Positions 1 through 8,784 of a DNA stretch of 64,000 nucleotides are shown in pieces (the first letter of the stretch is position 1; the number at the start of each line of letters is the position of its first letter). Below the pieces are notes generated by a model, which searched no databases, was not told where the DNA came from, and saw only the letters and a list, made by a program, of their open reading frames with translations. Source of the stretch: Fuerstiella sp. (GTDB lineage: Bacteria > Planctomycetota > Planctomycetia > Planctomycetales > Planctomycetaceae); the NCBI GenBank assembly GCA_029245955.1, contig JAQWOH010000038.1, forward strand, positions 248,001 through 312,000, given 5' to 3'. The position numbers and the translations under genes were made by a program.

Positions 1-363
1 TACAATTCGCTGACGACGTGGATTTCCATCGAAAGACTGCTGAGCATCTTCGGGCTGAAACGCGGCGATCTGGGGGACCGCACGAAGGTCGATAACGCCA
101 TTCGCGAACTGAGTCGCCGCATCCCGACGTACATTACTTTGAAAGACGTCAAGAAACGCTGGGGGCGAGGACAGGAAGACGTGTTCCTTGTCTCGCAGTT
201 TGAGAAACTGTGGGGCGACATGACGACGCTGCCGGAAATCGACTGCCGGTTTATTGTCGTGCCCACGCAGCGAGGACAGCAACTGAAGGATCCGGCTCAA
301 CTGGACGGCTGGCTCCGCGACGGCTCAGCGGCGCACGTGGAATCATTGGTCCGCTGGGACTGA
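1..363 (+). CDS. C-terminal part of an unrecognised protein (5' end outside window)
   Basis: An open frame runs from base 1 to a TGA at 361-363, giving the last 120 residues of a protein that begins upstream. The segment is soluble and mixed charged, with a Lys/Arg-rich stretch ([13 protein letters not shown], about residues 47-59) followed by FEKLWGDM and a compact C-terminus rich in Asp, Arg and Trp. There is no membrane segment or signal. From memory it resembles the tail of planctomycete proteins annotated as UTP-glucose-1-phosphate uridylyltransferase-like, but no catalytic motif lies in this piece, so that is only a guess. It converges with the minus-strand division cluster that ends at 513. 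Confidence 0.6.
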   Translation, partial: YNSLTTWISIERLLSIFGLKRGDLGDRTKVDNAIRELSRRIPTYITLKDVKKRWGRGQEDVFLVSQFEKLWGDMTTLPEIDCRFIVVPTQRGQQLKDPAQLDGWLRDGSAAHVESLVRWD

Positions 364-371
364 CAGTGACC

Positions 372-389
372 TGCCTGTTGGCACAGGCA
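372..389 (+). terminator. Hairpin just after the first gene; possible weak terminator
   Basis: A perfect 7-bp stem (TGCCTGT / ACAGGCA) with a 4-base loop sits nine bases after the stop of the first gene. No T-tract follows, so it is not a canonical intrinsic terminator. It could end transcription weakly or protect the 3' end of the message. Confidence 0.3.
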
Positions 390-458
390 AGTCTGATTCA
401 TTCTGGTTATGACAGGAAAGGCAAGAATCGCGGGCACAATGTCGTCCTCCAACCGGTC

Positions 459-479
459 TGACCTCAAGGTCATGACCTT
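459..479. promoter_or_regulatory. Cluster of three AGGTCA half-sites between convergent genes
   Basis: TGACCT (459-464), AGGTCA (467-472) and TGACCT (473-478) lie together, so two overlapping inverted repeats can form, one with a 2-base gap and one with none (14-bp palindrome 466-479). The site lies between the 3' ends of two convergent genes, where an operator is not expected. Alternating hairpins or a termination element are possible. No function is established from the sequence. Confidence 0.25.
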
Positions 480-512
480 ACGATCCCGCCCACTACGTGA
501 TTCTGCGTTCGT

Positions 513-2318
513 TCACAATCGACTGGCGGGCAGGTCGTGTTCCGGACGGACGGTCATGCGACCGGAAATGTGGGGCAGACGCTGTAACGCAAATTCCAGA
601 ATGCCTGCCGCCGTCGGGGCCGCGACCGTACCACCGTAGTGTGAACCTGCTGCGGTCGGCTCATCGACCATTACGAGTACCAGCACCTGCGGGTGTTCTG
701 CCGGCGCACCGCAGACAAAGGAACAGAAGTGCTTACTGTTCGAATAGCCCCCGCCTTCAGGATCCGGTTTCTGGGCCGTTCCGGTCTTGCCAAAGATACT
801 TAGTCCGTCAATACGTGCTGATTTTCCGGTACCCCGTTCGACGACGCCTTTCATGGGGTGACGTACCAGCCAGTCGGCGACGTCCGCATGCACTATCTGC
901 GATTCCAGTGTGGGCGTAGCGGCCACGGTTTCGATTCCTGACAGCGGAGATGGCTGTGTCTGCTCGGGTGAAGAACCCAGCAGCAGGTGCGGCCTGACCA
1001 GGCGTCCACCGTTTGCCAGCGCCGCATGAGCAGTGATCAGTTGCAGTGGAGTGACGGCAAGTTCGTGCCCCATCGGAATTGAGCCGATGGAGTATTCATC
1101 CCAGTCCGCCTTCGGACGAACGAGGCCTCCCACTTCGCCTGGGAGTTCAATTCCTGTGCGCGTTCCAAATCCAAAGGCCGCTGTCGCTCGGTACAGTCCC
1201 TGGACTCCAAGTCGTTCTCCGATTCTGGCCATACCGATATTGCTGGACTTGACCAGAACGTTTTCGACACTGAGCTGCGAATAGGCATGATGGTCGTGAA
1301 GAATCCGGCGGCCCATGCGATAGGCGCCGTTAGAGCACGGGATCATATCGTCCGGCTTCAACAGACCATTCTCAATCGCCCATGCCACGATGAACGGTTT
1401 AAAGGTCGAGCCGGGTTCGAACACAGCCGATACCGCAAGATTTGTCCAGGCGTCGGCCGGAACTTCCGCAGGAGCATTGGGATTGAAGCCGGGCCGCGAT
1501 GCCATTGCCAGCACTTCGCCGGTGTGCGGTTCCATGACAATCACACTGGCTCCCTGTGGCTGCCAGCGTTGGACCAGCTTGTCCAGTTCACGTTCGGCCT
1601 GTACCTGCGTAAGAATGTCCAGGGTCGAAAGAACAGTCTGGCCGTGCTGTGGTGTTTCAGAACGAGCGGCTTCGACTTCGATTACAATTCCGCGAGCGTC
1701 CCGAGTCATGACCCGCGTTCCGTCCCTGCCGCGGATCAGATCGTCCAGACTTTGCTCCAGCCCGCCGTGCCCGAAGTTGTCAATGTCCCGCAGACCCAGT
1801 AGGTGTGCGGCGTACGCTCCCTGTGGATACTGCCGCAGATATTCCCGACGAAAGCCCCAGGTGCGTTCCGGAAGTCCGAGCCGACGAATGCGGGCGGCGT
1901 CTTTCGATGAAATTCTGCGCTGGACCCAAATGAACTGCCGGTCCGGGTCGCGGGTCAGTCGTTCGAAAAGCTCGTCGGCGTTCACATTCAGCACAGAGCA
2001 GACCTGCCAGACGAAACTGGCGGGATCCTCAATTTCTGCGGGCACCACGTACAGACTGTCCCGGGTGACGGTCATTGCCAGCACGTGGCCATTGCGGTCC
2101 AGTATTTCACCCGGCCGGGCGGGTACGACTTCAGTGAATGAGCTCTGCCGGGTGACTCGAGTATTCAGCGAATGTCCCTGTGACCCCTGAAGATAGACCA
2201 GGCGACCAATCATTATTGTCCAGCCCGTCAGCATAACCGCGGACAGAAGCTTGGAACGCCACAGGAATGGCAGACCGGACGGTCTGTGCTTGTTCTGGTT
2301 GTCTTGCGAAGGTTTCAC
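513..2318 (-). CDS. ftsI: Penicillin-binding protein, FtsI/PBP2-type D,D-transpeptidase
   Basis: A class B penicillin-binding protein of 601 residues that would cross-link peptidoglycan in the periplasm. One N-terminal membrane helix (about 22-43) is followed by the dimerisation domain (R-P-G at 68-70, E-I-L-D-R-N-G from 71) and the transpeptidase domain. All three active-site motifs are present: S304-T-F-K307, S358-S-N360 and K511-T-G513. There are no PASTA repeats. Translation starts at GTG 2318, 12 bases after the stop of the FtsL-like gene, so the two are probably co-transcribed. The position after rsmH fits the dcw cluster and points to septal FtsI rather than elongation PBP2. Planctomycetales lack FtsZ, so the divisome this enzyme serves is unusual. 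Confidence 0.93.
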   Translation of the reverse strand: MKPSQDNQNKHRPSGLPFLWRSKLLSAVMLTGWTIMIGRLVYLQGSQGHSLNTRVTRQSSFTEVVPARPGEILDRNGHVLAMTVTRDSLYVVPAEIEDPASFVWQVCSVLNVNADELFERLTRDPDRQFIWVQRRISSKDAARIRRLGLPERTWGFRREYLRQYPQGAYAAHLLGLRDIDNFGHGGLEQSLDDLIRGRDGTRVMTRDARGIVIEVEAARSETPQHGQTVLSTLDILTQVQAERELDKLVQRWQPQGASVIVMEPHTGEVLAMASRPGFNPNAPAEVPADAWTNLAVSAVFEPGSTFKPFIVAWAIENGLLKPDDMIPCSNGAYRMGRRILHDHHAYSQLSVENVLVKSSNIGMARIGERLGVQGLYRATAAFGFGTRTGIELPGEVGGLVRPKADWDEYSIGSIPMGHELAVTPLQLITAHAALANGGRLVRPHLLLGSSPEQTQPSPLSGIETVAATPTLESQIVHADVADWLVRHPMKGVVERGTGKSARIDGLSIFGKTGTAQKPDPEGGGYSNSKHFCSFVCGAPAEHPQVLVLVMVDEPTAAGSHYGGTVAAPTAAGILEFALQRLPHISGRMTVRPEHDLPASRL

Positions 2319-2330
2319 GGCGACGTTTCG

Positions 2331-2660
2331 TCAGTCAGAGGACGGGGCCGGATGTTCCCACCGCAACAATGGAAGCACTGGAGGTGACGGTATGCCTCGT
2401 CCCGATGTGCCGGAGTCGATGGTTGGATGATGCGGTATGATTTGTGGTGACGCTGTATGATCGATCCTGGCAAGCTGAGATGGTGCTGTCAGAGTCTGGA
2501 TTTTCAGGCGAAGGTGGGCGTGCATTTCCAGAAGCAAATCCTTCTGAAAGTACTGCCCGCTGACGGCGCGCTTCATCTTCAGTGTCTGTTTCTCCAGACC
2601 GATGCCGACCATGGAAACAAACACCACCAGAATCAGTGCGGCTGAGAACCTGAAAAACAC
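2331..2660 (-). CDS. FtsL-like small bitopic membrane protein
   Basis: A 109-residue protein starting at GTG 2660, with a good Shine-Dalgarno (AGAGG, 6 bases upstream). Residues about 4-22 form a single membrane helix. A short helical, coiled-coil-prone stretch follows (about 23-62), ending in LTAPSQLARI, which resembles the juxtamembrane helix and 'sP.rleeiA'-like boundary of FtsL. The last 45 residues are Pro/Ser-rich and look disordered. It sits directly upstream of ftsI, exactly where ftsL lies in dcw clusters. FtsL normally scaffolds FtsI and FtsW at the septum. Sequence similarity is too weak for a firm name; size, topology and position support the call. Confidence 0.6.
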   Translation of the reverse strand: MFFRFSAALILVVFVSMVGIGLEKQTLKMKRAVSGQYFQKDLLLEMHAHLRLKIQTLTAPSQLARIDHTASPQIIPHHPTIDSGTSGRGIPSPPVLPLLRWEHPAPSSD

Positions 2661-2786
2661 GCGAGACCTCTGAGAATCTGTGACCTAACCATCTTTGACA
2701 GGGCTGCGTTCTGCCCAGCGTTGAATATGCGTCCGATCGGCAGCTTCGTTCACAAACGCTGAGATCAGTGCAATACAACAGCGCAC

Positions 2787-2818
2787 AGAAAAACCCCGTG
2801 ATGGATGTCAACGGGGTT
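2787..2818 (-). terminator. Intrinsic terminator between the LysM gene and ftsL/ftsI
   Basis: Read on the minus strand, the sequence forms a stem ACCCCGT / ACGGGGT with an 11-base loop, followed by TTTTT. It lies after the LysM gene (stop at 2850) and before the FtsL-like start (2660). It would separate rsmH-LysM from ftsL-ftsI, or act as a partial terminator inside the cluster. Confidence 0.7.
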
Positions 2819-2849
2819 GGGCATAACAGGTTTATCGGCGGCGACGCTG

Positions 2850-4664
2850 TCAGGGGGCCAGATGAACGTCCGTGGCGTCGTCGGGAAGCACAATCACTGT
2901 CCCGAGTTTCAGTCTGTTCGGATCTTTCAGGATCTGCTGATTTAAACGATAGATCTGAATCCACCGGGACGCTCGGCCCAGGTGCTTCTGGGATATTTCG
3001 GAAAGCGTTTCTCGTTCCCCCACCCGGTAGGCAGGTGTACCGTCCGCTTTGAGGAAATATCCCGACGGCTGTGCGGCCTTTCGTTGCTGATTCCTGAAGA
3101 ATTCGGGGTATCGTTTTTCCAGCACGCCGGGCGCCGGAATCAGTACTTTCATTCCGGGCCGAAGCTTCTTGGGGTCAGCAATGCGGTGCTGATTATACAG
3201 TGCGAGTGATGAGAAATAGCGGGCTGTTCCGTATGTCCGTTTGGAGATTGTCCAGTAGTTATCGTTCACTCTGACCTCGCAGATTTCGCATGGATCCGAC
3301 GCTCCGGCCACCAGCTGGATCTGTCGAGGATTGTGGAAACGAGCCACGCCGATTTCGGCTCCAGCCGTGCCGTGCGGCAAAGTCGCATCCTGCTCTGATA
3401 AACGTCGGGACTTCGGCTTGAGTTCTGTCGTCGTGTCAGCCGCGGCACCAGCATTACTGAACTGACTGGCGAGAGTTCCCTCGTAATCGGGACCTGCCGT
3501 GACTGCGGCGTTGTCAGGCGATGTGTCGAATGAGCGGGCCGCTGTATTCGCGGAGAATTCCGGAGTCGCCGTCGACGGAGTGCCCGAGTCGGCGATCTGT
3601 TCGTCTGAAACGCTGAACAGAGCAGGACCTGGCTTGTCGGATGGTAACGTATCAGCAAATGGACTGACGCCCGGTTGGGGCTCCAGCATGGCAATCAGTT
3701 GTTGGTTGCCTTCGTCCACCGGACGGAGTTTTCGTGTGGATTCGGGGGACGCTGTTTCCGAAGCAGTCGGCAGAGGGTCAAATGACGATGCCGGCGGAAG
3801 ATGCTGTCCTGGTGCTGCGGCTACAGTGGTGATGGATGCATGCCCGTCAGGAAATGCTGGTGGTAACGAACTTGGTTGTGTGGTCGCTTCGGAGGTGGTC
3901 ACCTGAAGCGTATCGGGTGCGGCTCCTTCGAATTCAGAGGGACTGGCTGCTTCAGACGTGCCGGAGTGGGACGCCAGGTCCGTGGCAACCGGCACAGGCG
4001 TCGGTTTCGCGGCTAGGTCTGGTGACAGGGCGGTCTCGCCGGCGTCTCCGAAGGAGGGAAATACGGCCGTCGCCGGCGTATCGGCAACGGATTGTTGTGA
4101 TGGTTCGTCCGATGGTGGTGCGTCGGGAAAAAGTCTTTTTGGTTCCGTGGCTGGCATTGGAACGGACGCAAACGGATCGTCTGGAACTGTGTGGGAGGTC
4201 TTTGCTTCCTGTGCAACTCGGGCAGCGTTCCGGGCAGCCAGGGCGGCAAACGGGTCGACGGAAGGGTTTTGAGCCGGAGCTGTCTCCGGATTCCGGGCCG
4301 TTATCACTTTCTCTGGGACTGGTTCAGTAAATTCCAATGCCGGTGGTTCGCCGCTTAATTCGGAGGGGCTGTGCACCGCCTCAGCGGCGGCCGCGGGGAA
4401 CGCCGCCGGCGAATCGGCTGCAGTTGATGATTGCAAAGCCATCGATGCCTGCTCAGCAGGTGAACTGGCAAAGACTTGTGAATCTGCTTCTGTGCGGTTG
4501 CCCTGCATGCTTGCCTGCAGCAGCGCCCGTTGCTTCAGGTCGAACTTGTGATACACAAGAAAGCCGAAAGCGCACACAAGGATGATGACGATGCCCATCC
4601 CCATTTTTGTTTCGACAGCCATGCCGGCCTTCAGCGGGGCAGCGTCCCTGTCCTGTTCGTTCAT
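2850..4664 (-). CDS. Membrane-anchored LysM-domain protein of the dcw cluster
   Basis: A large, low-complexity cell-envelope protein. In the 604-residue form starting at ATG 4664, a short N-terminal tail precedes one membrane helix (about 20-38). About 380 residues of Ala/Pro/Ser/Thr/Glu-rich linker follow, and then two LysM-like regions near the C-terminus. The first contains NDNYWTISKRTYGTARYFSSL and the second ERETLSEISQKHLGRASRWIQI; each ends in a 'lkpG..v.iP'-like strand. LysM domains bind N-acetylglucosamine in peptidoglycan, so it probably bridges membrane and wall. ATG 4664 overlaps the rsmH stop as ATGA, a coupled start. An in-frame ATG at 4769 has a better Shine-Dalgarno (AAAGGA, 8 bases) but would overlap rsmH by 109 bases. 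Exact function is unknown. Confidence 0.85.
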   Translation of the reverse strand: MNEQDRDAAPLKAGMAVETKMGMGIVIILVCAFGFLVYHKFDLKQRALLQASMQGNRTEADSQVFASSPAEQASMALQSSTAADSPAAFPAAAAEAVHSPSELSGEPPALEFTEPVPEKVITARNPETAPAQNPSVDPFAALAARNAARVAQEAKTSHTVPDDPFASVPMPATEPKRLFPDAPPSDEPSQQSVADTPATAVFPSFGDAGETALSPDLAAKPTPVPVATDLASHSGTSEAASPSEFEGAAPDTLQVTTSEATTQPSSLPPAFPDGHASITTVAAAPGQHLPPASSFDPLPTASETASPESTRKLRPVDEGNQQLIAMLEPQPGVSPFADTLPSDKPGPALFSVSDEQIADSGTPSTATPEFSANTAARSFDTSPDNAAVTAGPDYEGTLASQFSNAGAAADTTTELKPKSRRLSEQDATLPHGTAGAEIGVARFHNPRQIQLVAGASDPCEICEVRVNDNYWTISKRTYGTARYFSSLALYNQHRIADPKKLRPGMKVLIPAPGVLEKRYPEFFRNQQRKAAQPSGYFLKADGTPAYRVGERETLSEISQKHLGRASRWIQIYRLNQQILKDPNRLKLGTVIVLPDDATDVHLAP

Positions 4665-5560
4665 AGATTTCGACGCACCGCCGCTCGCAGCCTGGCTGAG
4701 CGGCTGCGAGGATTCAGGCGAATCTCCGCCGGTGTCGATTCGATGGGTGTTTTTGTCAGGACCTGCCATTCCTTGTGTCCTTTGAACGCGGATTTGACGA
4801 TGCGATCTTCAAGTGAGTGAAAAGTAAGGATGACGGCGATGCCGTTTGGCTTCAGAATCGCCGGCAACACGGTCGTCATCATTCGTTGTACGTGTTCCAG
4901 TTCGTCGTTCACGGAGATTCGCAGTGCCTGAAACACTCGAGTCGCCGGGTTGCGTCCTCTGCGTGATGCTCGGGGGATAGCAGCCATTACGCAGGCTTCG
5001 AGATCTTCTGTTGTTTGAATTGGTTGTCGGGATCGTTGCTGACAGATCTGGGCTGCGATCTGTCTGGCGAAGTTTTCTTCACCGAAGTCTGTAAAAATCG
5101 ATTCGAGTTGCTGCCGATCAGCCGTTCTTATGAGGTCCTCTGCAGAATGCCCGCGTGACGTGTCAAACCGCATATCCAACGCACCACCGGCGTCGAAACC
5201 AAACCCGCGTTCTCGATCGGCCAGCTGGTCTGACGAAAGTCCGAGGTCCAGCAGGACACGGTCAACGCTGTCGATACCGTGTTCTGAGAATACCTCCGCT
5301 GCATCTGCGTAGCTTGAATGAAAAAGTTGAACGTTTGTGGAATCGGATTTCTGAGTAATCTTTTGCCGAGCGTGGTTCAGCATCATCGGATCCCGGTCGA
5401 ATCCGAACAGCCGTCCGTTGCTGCCGAGTCGTTCCAGAATTTTCTGACTATGGCCGGCCGCACCGACCGTTCCGTCCATCACGCTCAGTCCCTCGGACAG
5501 TTGCAGATAATGCAACACCTCGCGGAACATCACTGGAAGATGAATGGACCGAGAACCCAT
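4661..5560 (-). CDS. rsmH: 16S rRNA (cytosine-1402-N4)-methyltransferase RsmH (MraW)
   Basis: RsmH methylates N4 of C1402 in the decoding centre of 16S rRNA using S-adenosylmethionine. The N-terminus HLPVMFREVLHYL matches the family's 'H.PVl..Evl..L'. The SAM site follows (DGTVGAAGHS, FGFDRDPMML), then the diagnostic LLDLGLSSDQL, the GFGF/DMRFD segment, ILTFHSLEDRIVK near the C-terminus, and NPRSRSARLR at the end. ATG 5560 (299 residues) fits the family N-terminus; a TTG at 5584 would add eight residues. The gene heads the dcw remnant, as in most bacteria, but no mraZ is visible upstream. Confidence 0.96.
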   Translation of the reverse strand: MGSRSIHLPVMFREVLHYLQLSEGLSVMDGTVGAAGHSQKILERLGSNGRLFGFDRDPMMLNHARQKITQKSDSTNVQLFHSSYADAAEVFSEHGIDSVDRVLLDLGLSSDQLADRERGFGFDAGGALDMRFDTSRGHSAEDLIRTADRQQLESIFTDFGEENFARQIAAQICQQRSRQPIQTTEDLEACVMAAIPRASRRGRNPATRVFQALRISVNDELEHVQRMMTTVLPAILKPNGIAVILTFHSLEDRIVKSAFKGHKEWQVLTKTPIESTPAEIRLNPRSRSARLRAAVRRNL

Positions 5561-6041
5561 TTCAGGAATTCGTGACCACGACAATGCGTGCGCGCAGCAG
5601 ACGGGAACTGAAAGACAGTGACACAGTTGTGAAATAGTAAAGAGGTGGAGCTGTGCAGCTCGGAAGGAATTACGATGGGAGCTGTAGCCTAATTACGATC
5701 CTTTGTGGCGCGAAGAGCAATCGTGGGTTTTCGCACTGCGTTAATACCTGAGTGTTTGCGACCTGCCACAGCTGCAAGTATCGGCGGAATCTGCGCGTTC
5801 GGCATTGTTTCAGCACGCACCCAACGGGCGACGTTTCAATAGGCGACATCTGCATAATACCCGCGCCGATGCATTCTTAGAATGCGGGGCCATGCCCATG
5901 GGATTAAGCGAGCTGCAGGAATGACGAAGCTGATGTGATTCGTTTAACCGCGTGCCCATCGGGCTGTATTCAGCACGTCAGATCACCGTGCGACGTCCTG
6001 CTCAGACACATTCCGTGAAGCGTGGGGCGGGACACTTCAGG
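5561..6041. other. Intergenic region upstream of rsmH
   Basis: About 480 bases without a convincing gene. It should hold the promoter of the rsmH cluster and the 3' end of the oxidoreductase gene. The only structure I see is a perfect 6-bp inverted repeat, GCATTC-TTA-GAATGC, at 5871-5885, which could be an operator. No mraZ-like coding sequence is present. Confidence 0.5.
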
Positions 6042-7367
6042 TTAAACGCGGGGTAAACGATACTGTGGGCGATAGGATTTGCTCAGGAGTTCATTCGCTT
6101 CGTCGCAGTCGGTGAAGCGTTCCGTTACCGGGTCAAAATCAAGACGGCCGTTCGTGCGAAAGGCAATTTCTGCCAGATGCACCAGAGCACAGGATCTGTG
6201 AGCGACTTCGGGGCGGGCTTTGGTCTTGACATTTCGCGTCCGCACGGCATTGAGGAACTCAGCCATGTGTTCGGCGTAGCCTCGTTGTCCGCGGACATCA
6301 CCTTCGGTGGGGCCCGGTTCTCCCTTGGGACCAAGAAACACGCTGAAGGCACCTCGACGTGAGAACACCATGTATCCTTCTGTGCCGTAAAATACGTTAC
6401 CGTTGTCGAAGCCGTGAATTCCATAGGATGTGAATGGATAGTTTTCGTAGACAACCAGTCGTCCGTCCGGGAACTGCCATGTTACGTTCATGTTGTCAGG
6501 ATATTCGCCGGCGTGACCGTGCAACATCATGCGGCTGCCTCGGGCTGTAATCTGGTTCGGGGCAGAATCCAACCCCAGTCCCCAGCAGGCCATGTCAATA
6601 TCGTGAATACCGTCGTCTCCGATTTCTCCGTTGGCATAGTCTCGAAACATTCGCCACGTACTGTGAAAACGATGTTTGTTGAACGGGCGGCTGGGAGCTG
6701 GTCCCAGCCAGCGGTCGTAGTCGGTATTCGGAGGGGGTGTGGAATCGGGTACAGGCTTAACGGTGTGTCGGATTTCGGCCGTCCATGCTTTGGCAATCTT
6801 GATTTCGCCGATCGCTCCTTCTGTGAGTAGTTTTTCAGCCCGCCTGGTCACCGGACTGTTTCTCATCTGACTGCCCTGTTGCACAACTCGCCCATACTTT
6901 CTGGCGGCTCGAATGATGGCGTGGCCCTCGTTGTAGACGTGCGAGATTGGTTTCTCAAGGTAGACGTCTTTGCCTTCCGCCATTGCGTTGATGGCGATTG
7001 GGGCGTGCCAGTGATGGGGTGTGGCCACCACGACGGCATCGACGTTCGGGTCCGCCAGGACATCCTCGAACTTTGACGTTCGTTTTGGGGCGTTCGACTG
7101 AAACCCCTGCATGTTCTTCGCGATGCGATCGATCTGGGCCGGATCTACATCACACAGCCAGTCAACTGAGACTGCCTCCCTGCGACTGACCAGGCCCTTC
7201 AGGTGGTGCGTCATGATGCCGCCACAGCCGATCAGGGCGATGTTTACCGAATCGGGCCGTGAAGATTCCGCAGCAAAGACGCCCGGCAGAGTTTGTGCGG
7301 CCGCGAGTGCAGCGGCTTTGTGAGATGTTGTCTGCAGGAAGTGTCGTCGGTTCAGGTCGGAAGTCAT
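6042..7367 (-). CDS. Gfo/Idh/MocA-family oxidoreductase with Tat signal
   Basis: A 441-residue NAD(P)-dependent oxidoreductase. The N-terminus has a twin-arginine export signal (NRRHFLQTT, then an Ala-rich hydrophobic stretch), so it is probably exported folded. A Rossmann fold follows (NIALIGCGGIM), then the typical ATPHHWHAP and EKPISHVYNE motifs, the latter carrying the conserved EKP lysine, and a C-terminal alpha/beta domain with GEIGDDGIHDIDMACWGLG. The substrate is likely a sugar or inositol derivative but cannot be set. ATG 7367 was chosen over the longer frame because it precedes the Tat signal and has GGAG 7 bases upstream. Such exported GFO/IDH enzymes are highly multiplied in planctomycetes. 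Confidence 0.92.
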   Translation of the reverse strand: MTSDLNRRHFLQTTSHKAAALAAAQTLPGVFAAESSRPDSVNIALIGCGGIMTHHLKGLVSRREAVSVDWLCDVDPAQIDRIAKNMQGFQSNAPKRTSKFEDVLADPNVDAVVVATPHHWHAPIAINAMAEGKDVYLEKPISHVYNEGHAIIRAARKYGRVVQQGSQMRNSPVTRRAEKLLTEGAIGEIKIAKAWTAEIRHTVKPVPDSTPPPNTDYDRWLGPAPSRPFNKHRFHSTWRMFRDYANGEIGDDGIHDIDMACWGLGLDSAPNQITARGSRMMLHGHAGEYPDNMNVTWQFPDGRLVVYENYPFTSYGIHGFDNGNVFYGTEGYMVFSRRGAFSVFLGPKGEPGPTEGDVRGQRGYAEHMAEFLNAVRTRNVKTKARPEVAHRSCALVHLAEIAFRTNGRLDFDPVTERFTDCDEANELLSKSYRPQYRLPRV

Positions 7368-7392
7368 CGGACGTCTCCGGGCGTTCTGTAAG

Positions 7393-8784
7393 TTAAGCAG
7401 ATCGGGCATCCTGGTCCCGGTTAATTCTGCCGTAGAATTGCCAGGCCACCAGCCCGCTAAGCAGCGTAGCTGCAGCTCCGGTAAGATGCCACCAACCGAC
7501 GTGCTGGTCGTCGTCCTGGTGAGTGCAAACCAGCAGAACGACAGATCCGAATGTTGCCAGAACGTAAACAAGGCTGGCCAGGTATTGGAAGCCGGATGGT
7601 CGCTTGGTGTGCTGTGTGCGTACAGATGGCAGAAACAGGGTGACAATACAGCATGCAGACGACAGCGATAATGTCGTACCCAGGTAGATCAGAAGCCCCA
7701 GCAACGAACTGCGGAGCACTTCAAGATCCACAAGAAGTCTCTGCAGAACGATCAGGGCAACGGCGATTCCCGTTTGCAGAGCCACTGACTTTGGTATGCC
7801 GCCGTTGGTCGCGCTAAGATTCCTGGGAAAGACACCGTCATCGGCCATCTTGGAGTAGACTCGGGGCCCCGACATGATCATTGCTGAAACTGACGACAGA
7901 AGCCCCAGCGCTACGGCACTGCGAATCAAGAGCTCTAAGGCGTCACCGCCAATTGCCTGAGCTGCAATGGCGGCAACAGCAGCCTGCCAGGCCAGTTGCT
8001 CCGGTGGTGCCGCCGTAACAAAGATCAGGTTCAGAACCAAATACAGCAGAGTCACGCCGGCTGTTCCCAGCAGAAGAGCTTTTGGCACTGTCCGGCCGGC
8101 CTGCTTCGATTCCGAGGCAACATATACGGCAGCGTTGAATCCTGCGTAACTCAGCGAGATCCAGACCAGCGATGTGGCAACCGCTGTAAGCAGGTCCCAC
8201 GACCACTCGGGACGGTTCTGGGCAACGGAAAAATGCCACGGGTGAGACAATGCTTTGAGGATGACAATGCCCAGAAACACAGCCAGCGCCAGCAGTTTGA
8301 GACAGACGACAGCGTTCTGAAAGCGTTTTCCGGCGAGTGCCCTGAGGCCGTGTGTCGCTCCGCACAGGACCACAACGCTGACTGCGCAGGCGTCCTGCGG
8401 CAGCCACCAGGGGCGGATCGGTACAGCGTATTCTTCGAAGGCGACAGCGGCCGTGGCGATGGCTCCGCTGAATCCTGCGGTCAGTGAAATCCAGCCCGCC
8501 AGGAAACCGGCGATGGGATGCACATTTCGACTCAGATACAGGTACTCGCCACCGGACTGCGGCATCAGCCTTGCCAGCACACCGTAGGCAACTGCTCCGC
8601 ACATGGCAATCCCGCCGGCAATCGTCCAGCAAACCATCACCATCAGTGGGGATCCGACCGCACCCAGAGTGAATCCTGAGGTGGTAAAGACTCCTGCGCC
8701 CACCATACTGGCCACGACCAGCATCGTCAGCGAAGCTGCGTCGTATGTGGTCTCTGGAGACGGGTCAGCAGAATGGACAGGCAT
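7393..8784 (-). CDS. APC-family amino acid permease
   Basis: A 463-residue polytopic membrane protein with about 12 helices. Helix 1 carries the unwound substrate-binding signature GAGVFTTSGF, typical of the amino acid-polyamine-organocation superfamily. The helices around LSYAGFNAAVYVASE and the conserved PKALL loop also fit the APC fold. The likely role is uptake or exchange of amino acids or polyamines at the inner membrane; the substrate cannot be told. It lies 25 bases upstream of the oxidoreductase start on the same strand, so the two may share a transcript. It is divergent from the OPT transporter across about 316 bases. Confidence 0.92.
   Translation of the reverse strand: MPVHSADPSPETTYDAASLTMLVVASMVGAGVFTTSGFTLGAVGSPLMVMVCWTIAGGIAMCGAVAYGVLARLMPQSGGEYLYLSRNVHPIAGFLAGWISLTAGFSGAIATAAVAFEEYAVPIRPWWLPQDACAVSVVVLCGATHGLRALAGKRFQNAVVCLKLLALAVFLGIVILKALSHPWHFSVAQNRPEWSWDLLTAVATSLVWISLSYAGFNAAVYVASESKQAGRTVPKALLLGTAGVTLLYLVLNLIFVTAAPPEQLAWQAAVAAIAAQAIGGDALELLIRSAVALGLLSSVSAMIMSGPRVYSKMADDGVFPRNLSATNGGIPKSVALQTGIAVALIVLQRLLVDLEVLRSSLLGLLIYLGTTLSLSSACCIVTLFLPSVRTQHTKRPSGFQYLASLVYVLATFGSVVLLVCTHQDDDQHVGWWHLTGAAATLLSGLVAWQFYGRINRDQDARSA

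Noticed and set aside
497-919. 140-codon plus-strand frame at the 3' end of ftsI
   Set aside because: Antisense to the transpeptidase domain; composition rich in Arg, Pro and Ser with no domain.
5670-5855. 61-codon frame upstream of rsmH, considered as mraZ
   Set aside because: Far too short for MraZ (about 140 residues) and lacks its motifs.
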